Assembly (NCBI GenBank): GCA_027596195.1
Contig: JADGJG010000123.1
Coordinates: 1 to 40,103, forward strand
Direction of reading: 5' to 3'
Origin: Podochytrium sp. JEL0797
Taxonomy: Eukaryota; Chytridiomycota; Chytridiomycetes; Chytridiales; Chytriomycetaceae
Length of the DNA stretch: 40,103 nucleotides
Made by a program: the position numbers and the translations under genes. This document shows positions 34,759 through 40,103 of this stretch, in pieces. The notes below the pieces were generated by a model that saw only the letters and a program-made list of their open reading frames with translations, did no database searches and had not been told where the DNA came from. How positions within the stretch are numbered: position 1 is the first letter of the stretch; each line of letters opens with the position of its first letter.

Positions 34759-34810
34759 GTTGGGGTTTGTTGCGTGATGTTGCGTTTTCGAATTTTTTTC
34801 CCGACTGGGC

Positions 34811-34819
34811 TTATATATA
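34811..34819 (-). promoter_or_regulatory. TATA box of the upstream six-cysteine gene
   Basis: Reads TATATATAA on the minus strand, roughly 55 bp before the ATG at 34758. Good core-promoter candidate. Confidence 0.65.
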
Positions 34820-34872
34820 CGTTTTGCGGGTCAAAATTCAAAAAAAATCCCTTGTTAGAAAAATAAAAAAAG

Positions 34873-34884
34873 TGGCGCCATTTC
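34873..34884. promoter_or_regulatory. tggcgccatttc promoter motif, copy 1
   Basis: 115 bp upstream of the ATG at 34758. The same 12 bp in the same orientation lies at 36027-36038, 96 bp upstream of the paralogue. The core GGCGCC is palindromic and similar to E2F/MBF-type sites. Function inferred from conservation only. Confidence 0.5.
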
Positions 34885-35106
34885 CCCCCTCGCAAGCCGC
34901 TTGATCTTGGGTGAGTCACGTGGAAGTGGGAAAGGCAAACGCCCAGTCCCAAATTACTAATCATCATTTCCCGGTACTAAATGCTTCTGGCAGCCTACGC
35001 AGCTTTTAATTTAATGTATGGTAACAAGCAGCGTATCTTAACGGTATTTTCAGCAGCAATTTTATATTCGTGTTAAATATTTTTATTGGAAGTTACATTC
35101 CTTAAT

Positions 35107-35931
35107 TTACATCAACAAGGCAAAAGAAATGAGTCCAGCGCTAACTCCAACAATTCCGGCAGCGGAAGTGTAAATGTTGACCTTGGTGGTGGGCACAGCG
35201 GCGGCACAAGTGGTAGACTTGGACGCAGCGGCGTGAGACTTGGAAGCCGAGGCAAGGGGCTTGACGGCCTCAACAGTGGGCTTGGCGGCCTCAACAGTGG
35301 TCTTGACGGTGGTCTTGACGGCGGCCTCGGTGGTGGGCTTGGCAGCCTCGGTGGTGGGCTTGGCAGCCTCAGTAGTAGGCTTGGCAGCCTCGGTGGTGGG
35401 CTTGGCAGCCTCGGTGGTGGGCTTGGCAGCCTCGGTGGTGGGCTTGGCAGCCTCAGTAGTGGGCTTGGCAGCCTCAGTAGTGGGCTTGGCAGCCTCAGTA
35501 GTGGGCTTGGCAGCCTCAGTAGTAGGCTTGGCGGCCTCGGTGGTGGGCTTGGCAGCCTCAGTAGTGGGCTTGGCGGCCTCGGTGGTGGGGGCAACTGGGT
35601 TCATGACAGCCTTGCACTGGGGAGTCAAGGTGCTGGTGAAGATCTTGAATCCAGTCATGAGAACGGAGGGTCCTCCAGTGCAAGTGTTCATGTCGGCAAG
35701 GACGCATGGGGTAACGGTACCAACGAGGGTGTTGGCAACGAGCTGGGAGCAAAGTTCCTTGATGTTGTCCGCGTTCAAGGCGTTGGCACCAATGTGCTTG
35801 TAGACACACGACTGGAGGCAGTTGGGGAGGGTGGCAAAAGTGGCCTCGACGGCGTCAGTGGCAGCGTCGCGACGGACAACGGGGGTGGCGGCAACGACGG
35901 AAGCGAGGAGGGCGACGGCGGAGAATTGCAT
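35107..35931 (-). CDS. Secreted six-cysteine GPI-type protein with KPTTEAA repeats (paralogue 2)
   Basis: Single exon, 274 aa. Signal peptide (MQFSAVALLASVVAA) then VVRRD, a possible Kex2 site. Six-cysteine domain at residues 38-106 with spacing C-x3-C-x18-C-x14-C-x7-C-x21-C, sharing LPNCLQ, LCSQLVANTLVG, TPCVL and LTPxCKAVM with the upstream paralogue. Thirteen PTTEAA units, spaced by Lys, form a stalk, followed by a Ser/Lys-rich part with one extra Cys and a hydrophobic C-terminus (AGIVGVSAGLISFALLM) typical of GPI signals. Unlike the paralogue it has no intron between the third and fourth cysteines. Probably a cell-wall or surface protein; no binding function can be read from sequence. Confidence 0.9.
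   Translation of the reverse strand: MQFSAVALLASVVAATPVVRRDAATDAVEATFATLPNCLQSCVYKHIGANALNADNIKELCSQLVANTLVGTVTPCVLADMNTCTGGPSVLMTGFKIFTSTLTPQCKAVMNPVAPTTEAAKPTTEAAKPTTEAAKPTTEAAKPTTEAAKPTTEAAKPTTEAAKPTTEAAKPTTEAAKPTTEAAKPTTEAAKPTTEAAKPTTEAAVKTTVKTTVEAAKPTVEAVKPLASASKSHAAASKSTTCAAAVPTTKVNIYTSAAGIVGVSAGLISFALLM
35320..35589. repeat. 21-bp tandem repeat encoding KPTTEAA
   Basis: Thirteen near-identical units in frame (the first lacks the Lys codon). Only synonymous differences are seen among them (gtagtg, gtagta, ggtggtg variants), so the peptide is held constant. Confidence 0.93.
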
Positions 35932-36026
35932 TTTTGGAATACTTTTGGTGATGATTATTGCTCACTTTTCAAGCCGAGTTATTTACGCTTATTTGTAAAA
36001 ATGCGTCATAAATTAAACTGGATGCA

Positions 36027-36038
36027 TGGCGCCATTTC
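36027..36038. promoter_or_regulatory. tggcgccatttc promoter motif, copy 2
   Basis: Identical 12-mer to 34873-34884, here 96 bp upstream of the ATG at 35931 and about 190 bp upstream of the divergent gene at 36225. May serve either gene. Confidence 0.5.
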
Positions 36039-36224
36039 GCGGGTGACACGGCTTGTTGTTTCGAGGAATGCCAAGGGGAAAAAAAATTCCGCTACGACCG
36101 GACTTCCACTTTTAAATATTTACTTCCGACTTTTGAAGAAGAGATGTCTGTTCATTCGACCTTCTCTTCTTCCTTTCTCTCTCCTTCCCCCCCTTCTTTC
36201 TCGATATTCGTAATTTGAAAAAAA

Positions 36225-36721
36225 ATGGCTACCCGCACTCTTTCCGCTCGCACCTCGCGCACAAAGACGGTCTCCAAGACAGACAGCAAAAGCGACTCAA
36301 AGCAACCATCGAAACGGAAATGCGTTGACTGTTCTGCTGCTATTGAAGCCAACGAGCCGCAATACAAGGTTTGCCTTTCCTCCCCCCCCCCCCGTTTGGA
36401 GTTCTGCGATTCGCCGCCAAACGATGAAATCAGGTGCGCTGCTTGCGCTGTTTCAAGGCCCACAAGGTGGCATCCTCTGGATCTTCTTCGTCAAACAGTT
36501 CGAACGCAGCGACGTCCAGCACCGCAAACCAATTTCGACCCTCGCAACGAACTCAAGCGGCGACTGTGACAGCGTTTGGCGGTGTGGGGCATCGATTGGG
36601 GGGTGCTGACGAGAGTAATGGAAGTGGGCGTGGCGGAAATGTTCGAGATCGAGCGGATCGGCCGTCGCCCGCGTCTACATCAAAACGATCCGCCACCGAG
36701 GCCTTTGATGATATCGAATAA
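36225..36721 (+). CDS. Small CxxC...CxxC protein, unknown family
   Basis: Exons 36225-36368 and 36434-36721, 432 nt, 143 aa. A basic Ser/Thr/Lys-rich N-terminus is followed by CVDC, 16 residues, then CLRC (the intron falls between the two pairs, after QYK). This is a plausible four-cysteine zinc site of the treble-clef/ribbon kind. The C-terminal 80 residues are Ser/Gly/Arg-rich with an RGGNVRDRADR stretch and end in AFDDIE, and are probably disordered. The intron has a ten-C tract. The gene diverges from the six-cysteine gene at 35931 and has a CT-rich leader. Nuclear or RNA-related function is possible but unproven. Confidence 0.75.
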
Positions 36722-37609
36722 TTATCCCAGTCATTAAACTTGTATTTTCGCGTCTTATGCAATTTGAGTTTTCGCGCAGGCGGGTTGACGGTTCCACGAA
36801 CACGGAACAGCGACCCCGCAAGTCGCAACAGCTTGGATTCCTTTCGCCTGCATGAAGACTGGAACCGGCCTTGTGCAAGCACGTTGAAATGGTAATGAAT
36901 AAAGCGCGGAACTTCCGAGTTGTGAGGAGGCAGCACGATTCATGACAGACGTCTTTCTTTTTCTACCGAGAATCTCAAGAATCTCAAAAGCTTTCGTTGG
37001 TGCATGATGTCTTGGGCAGGAAGCATCCGATGAGAGGCCTGAGTGGGGTGCTTGCGCCGTTCCGAGTTGATGAGTACTTGAGGTTCACCTTAGAAATGCC
37101 CATTAAGGGAGTTATGATTTGATCTCTCTTTGAAAGATTTGAGGGGGCTATTACGACCAGAAGGTTGGTGCCGTGATGGTGGTTGGAGTTGGGGACGTGA
37201 ATAGAATCTTGGAGCGGATTGTCAAGAACTCTACTTACCAACTGGATCGTGGACTTCTTCAAGGGCAAGGACTACAACAACCACTTTGTCTCGCGTGAGG
37301 TGAAGCCAAATTCGAGTGCGATTCCGTCCGCGTCGGCTGTCAAACCCAGTGGCACTGGAGTTGCTATTATTTCTGAAAGCGGTGCCCTTTTGCTGGAGCT
37401 GCTGCATTGCCTCTTTTGGCTCTTTCATTCTTTGTTTGAATAATAAATATATTTTGATCTCTTATTTGGATATCGAAAGTGGCCGCAAAACCACCAACCC
37501 CTGGCAATGAAAAAGTAGAAAAACGAAACCCCATCCGGAACGTCTCATAGTATGTCAATTGTGCCAAGTGATGTCTTGTCTTTTCTCAACACCGGAATGG
37601 ATCTCTAGC
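36722..37609. other. Gene-poor stretch with short ORFs only
   Basis: Short overlapping ORFs occur on both strands (36755-36943 minus, 36984-37268 minus, 37219-37443 plus). The last encodes 74 residues including VDFFKGKDYNNHFVSREVK, which looks protein-like but has no family I recognise and may be a fragment of an older gene. No tRNA, repeat or terminator signal was found. Confidence 0.4.
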
Positions 37610-38215
37610 ATGGATCTCTTCTGCGACCTTGACTCGGTACAGCAGACGAATCAGAGGTCTAAAACTTTGATCATCAGAATCATGAGCTCCGCAAAAAGTT
37701 GGCGGTTATGAATCAGGAGATCGGCGAAATGAAACGCGAAAACGCAGTTCTCACATTAGCAAATTGCAGCAGTACAAAGTGGCTCGAATCACGCCTCAGA
37801 GAACTCCAAGCGTAAAATGAAGCTCTTGAAGTTGATGGAGATTTGTTCAACAGTCTGCCCCCGCTTCAACCCCCCTCTCCACATGATCTGTTTGATGGGC
37901 TCCCACTACCCCTTCAATCCCCCTCGCCACACCAGGATGAGAAACTCTCGTCTGCGAGGACAAGCAAGGTCGCGAGTGCAAGTGAGGACAGCAGCGAAGG
38001 TAAATCTATATCCAAAGACAAGAAGGGTTAATGACATCGCAACAGTGGAATTTGAGCTGTACAATTTTGACATACACTCCTCGAGTGTTCGCGCGTCGTC
38101 AAGAGCGGCCAATACAAATGTTGCGAATGAAGAGGCTCCACAACAACTCATGATTTCGGATCAGCTGTTCGACAAAAATGCGACCTTGTTCGCGCCATCG
38201 ACGCGTACAAAATGA
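37610..38215 (+). CDS. Leucine-zipper-like protein, copy A (in-frame stop or 42-nt intron)
   Basis: Exon 1 37610-37636 (MDLFCDLDS), exon 2 37678-37999, exon 3 38046-38215; total 519 nt, in phase. Exon 2 opens NHELRKKLAVMNQEIGEMKREN, a heptad pattern of Leu/Ile/Met like a leucine zipper, but no basic DNA-binding region precedes it. It then has a Pro-rich part (LPPLQPPSPHD), a Ser/Lys part and a tail ending PSTRTK. A TAA at 37813-37815 interrupts exon 2, where the paralogue at 39776 has CAA. Either this copy is a pseudogene, or the stop lies in a 42-nt intron (donor GTAAAA at 37812, acceptor ...CAACAG at 37853), which preserves frame and gives 158 aa. The other introns here are 41 and 46 nt, so this is plausible. 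Confidence 0.6.
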
Positions 38216-38260
38216 CAGCAAAAAATCACACCCTCCTCTTCCATTCCTGAACCAAGTAAG

Positions 38261-38268
38261 TATAAATA
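38261..38268 (+). promoter_or_regulatory. TATA-like sequence upstream of a 59-aa ORF
   Basis: tataaata, followed by a second AT-rich stretch, 98 bp before the ATG at 38359. Weak evidence on its own in an AT-rich region. Confidence 0.3.
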
Positions 38269-38358
38269 AGTATAGATTTATTTAATAAGACTAAAAAAGT
38301 TGCAACAGATCTCACCAACCTTCAAATCACAAATCTCAGAATCTTCAAACAAACCAAC

Positions 38359-38538
38359 ATGGAAGGATCGACAGATTATTACATGTTTGGCCATGATACT
38401 AAAGAAGTAACACACATAAACCGGATTCCCATGCGATACCTCCAGGGATACAATGTTGAACAGATGATTTTGGATTCATACAATGCAGCATTTGAAGACA
38501 CGAAAACGTACCACAGTAAAAGAAAACTGTACAAGTAA
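38359..38538 (+). CDS. Small ORF, 59 aa, unknown
   Basis: Starts MEGSTDYYMFGHDTK, includes INRIPMRYLQGYN and ends KRKLYK. Mixed polar composition with many Tyr, no signal peptide or membrane helix. A TATA-like box lies 98 bp upstream and the ATG follows an AACAAACCAAC leader, a good fungal start context. Unknown family; it may be a real small protein, the first exon of a longer gene interrupted by the nearby MITE, or chance. Confidence 0.4.
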   Translation: MEGSTDYYMFGHDTKEVTHINRIPMRYLQGYNVEQMILDSYNAAFEDTKTYHSKRKLYK

Positions 38539-38583
38539 ATCATACCACGGCAAAAGAATTGTTGGATTTGGTTGAGTTGCGAT

Positions 38584-38719
38584 CAGTGGCGGAGCTAAGA
38601 GCAGTTTTCTGGGGGGGCGCAGGGGGGTGAGGGTAATCCCCTGACCCCCTGGCTCCCCTCAGACCTGCAAAAGCTGGGGGGGCGCCTACCCCCCGCGCCC
38701 CCCGGTAGCTCTGCCACTG
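38584..38719. mobile_element. hAT-type MITE (136 bp) with 8-bp target-site duplication
   Basis: Terminal inverted repeats CAGTGGCGGAGCTA (left) and CAGTGGCAGAGCTA (right, reverse complement) match at 13 of 14 positions. The element is flanked on both sides by gttgcgat (38576-38583 and 38720-38727), an exact 8-bp direct repeat, the size made by hAT transposases. The interior is G/C-rich with further internal inverted sequence and no coding capacity, so it is non-autonomous and was mobilised in trans. The CAGTGGCGGA-type terminus is common to many hAT elements. Confidence 0.92.
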
Positions 38720-38727
38720 GTTGCGAT

Positions 38728-39775
38728 AATTTGATGATGGTCACGTCGCCGGCGCGCCGTTCAACTGTGCCACCGTCCTCGCCACATCCGTCACGTCTGG
38801 TCAATTTGCACCACCCCCTCCTGCGCCACCCCTCCACCTCCATACCCTCCATCCAGCCTTCAGCAAGCTTCTCAAAGGAGCACATGATGGTACTGCCTGC
38901 CTCAGTGAAGATGAGCATGCCAACGAGAAGCCCAACTAGTTTAAACAGATCGTTAATTCAAACTCGAGCTCACGGAGTGCATCCAACAACATATTATGGC
39001 GCCGCTGCATGTTGATTTCTCATCCCCTTCTTTTTTAATTAATATCAAAACTCATGGGTAGATTTATCGACGAGAATTTAAGCTTTAATACATAATGGAA
39101 AATGATCCATTAGATCCAAAATCTGGGGAGGACAATTATTTCGGGTAATTTGGGGCGAACGGCGGGGGCCGGGGCCGGGTTAATTTCGCCCCTGAAAAAC
39201 ACGCTCTTCGCGACACAAAGCAGCCAAAAGCGGCCATAAATGAATGCAATGCAATCAAACTCAAAGCAAACGGTAAGACTATTGTTATATCAACAGTATT
39301 TATCATCACATCGTCGCGCGAAACAGTTTCGAGCAATATATTCTTTTGACAGGTGGCTTTTGAAAATGCGCCTTCTATCTTCCCAGGGCCTTTTCGACAT
39401 CGCAATAACGGTGTTTTTTTGGAAGCAACAGATGCGATTTGTTATCACCAAAACTGGTCGTTTTTGTCAGTTAAATGGTCAAGGTAAGGCGATTTTGCCT
39501 CGATATAATCTAAAGAACACCGTTTACTCATTTCTTCTGCTTATAGATGTACTCTTCTTTTCCTTAAATTGATGTGGTTCGTCGTCAGGCAATGAGACAA
39601 ATAAATGGTCCTCCACAACTTCTTTTGCTTTGAATGAGCTCATTTACATCCTTTGATTCGTTTCGCGAGTGTGGCTCTGATTTTCTGAATACCTTGACAA
39701 CCGAATGACGCCAGGGCTATTTTATCTCCATCTTTGGGGGGGTGACATGGATTTTAAAAAATTTGTCAACTTCGA
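38728..39775. other. Gene-poor stretch right of the MITE
   Basis: A minus-strand ORF (38595-38918) runs across the MITE, and a plus ORF of 110 aa lies at 39240-39572 with a hydrophobic end (NTVYSFLLLIDVLFF). Neither has recognisable motifs. A GC-rich hairpin-like patch (ggggcga...tcgcccc) lies at about 39151-39197. AT-rich elsewhere. No supported gene. Confidence 0.4.
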
Positions 39776-40031
39776 ATGGATCACCTGTACAAGCTCGATT
39801 CGGTAAAGCAGGCGTGTTCTATTGTATCACATATCTAAACTTTGATCATCAGAACCAAGAACTCCGCGAGCGGATTGCAATCATGAGTCGGGAGATCGAC
39901 TGCTTGAAAAATGAGAACGCCACACTCAAAGCCAACTGCAACGATATCCAATGGCTCCAATCGCACATCAAAGTTCTCCGTGCTCAAATGGCTGCCATTG
40001 AAGCGGACGACCTCGATCTGTTTTATGGGCT

Positions 40032-40103
<72 letters not shown>
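39776..40103 (+). CDS. Leucine-zipper-like protein, copy B (3' end cut by poly-G at window end)
   Basis: Exon 1 39776-39802 (MDHLYKLDS, exactly 27 nt as in copy A), intron 39803-39852, exon 2 from 39853. Exon 2 reads NQELRERIAIMSREIDCLK, then NENATLK and WLQSHIKVLRAQ, and is open up to the G run at 40032. Both copies share the intron end tttgatcatcag and exon organisation, so they are paralogues about 2.2 kb apart in direct orientation. There is no stop where copy A has TAA. Sequence after DLDLFYGL is lost in the G run. Confidence 0.65.
40032..40103. repeat. 72-bp G homopolymer at the window end
   Basis: Unbroken G from 40032 to the last base, abruptly replacing coding sequence of copy B. 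In copy A the equivalent site begins a Pro-rich stretch. Most likely an assembly or sequencing artefact at a contig end. Confidence 0.8.

Larger units (their letters stand above)
34759..35106. other. Intergenic region between the two six-cysteine paralogues
   Basis: Holds the promoter of the gene ending at 34758 (TATA box and the 34873 motif) and the 3' flank of the gene at 35107. AT-rich from 34960 to 35090. No other gene seen. Confidence 0.6.

Noticed and set aside
35086..36213. 375-aa plus-strand Gly/Leu/Ser-rich ORF (GLGSLGGG repeats)
   Set aside because: Antisense of the KPTTEAA array; the paralogue comparison supports the minus strand.
36553..36936. 127-aa minus-strand ORF overlapping the CxxC gene
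   Set aside because: Overlaps a spliced plus-strand gene whose exons join in phase, and has no recognisable domain.
39130..39200. Possible second foldback element around ggggcga...tcgcccc
   Set aside because: Arms of only about 7 bp and no flanking direct repeat; not enough for a mobile element.

Overview
This 40.1-kb window looks like nuclear DNA of an early-diverging fungus, most likely a chytrid. That is an inference from gene content, not a proof. Supporting signs are compact GT-AG introns (mostly 40-90 nt), a class II myosin heavy chain, RINT1/TIP20 and Nop12 homologues, an F-BAR/SH3 protein, secreted Cys-rich GPI-type proteins, and very short intergenic gaps. I rebuilt exons by hand; each multi-exon model below closes in frame unless stated.

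Layout. 1-2053 (-): RINT1/TIP20 vesicle-tethering subunit, cut by the left edge. 2135-9684 (-): class II myosin heavy chain, 11 coding exons, about 2,298 aa. 10051-10645 (-): universal stress protein. 10989-12499 (-): MutY adenine DNA glycosylase. 12620-15843 (-): F-BAR protein with three SH3 domains, separated by only 43 bp from the divergent 15887-17171 (+) Nop12/RBM34 RNA-binding protein. A decayed copy of part of the Nop12 last exon follows. 17433-26041 (+): a 32-exon gene for a protein of about 2,210 aa combining a GBP-like GTPase core, a long Cys/His-rich array and a C-terminal VWA domain. It is the most interesting object here, and it carries an apparent 1-nt frameshift in exon 6.

26209-27255 (-): SET-MYND protein. 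27256-28938: no convincing gene. 28939-31542 (-): a WW domain joined to a glutamine/proline-rich linker, one membrane segment and a LEA-2-like extracytoplasmic domain. 31715-32618 (+): mucin-like single-pass membrane protein. 32732-34758 and 35107-35931 (both -): tandem paralogous secreted proteins with an identically spaced six-cysteine domain, different tandem-repeat stalks and C-terminal GPI-type tails; their promoters share a 12-bp motif. 36225-36721 (+): small CxxC...CxxC protein. The right end (36.7-40.1 kb) is gene-poor and holds two leucine-zipper-like paralogues, a 59-aa ORF, a hAT-type MITE with a perfect 8-bp target duplication, and a terminal run of 72 G that is probably an assembly artefact.

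The left half is mainly housekeeping (vesicle tethering, actomyosin, DNA repair, membrane curvature, ribosome biogenesis). The right half is enriched in cell-surface and fast-evolving genes. No tRNA, rRNA or CRISPR was seen.
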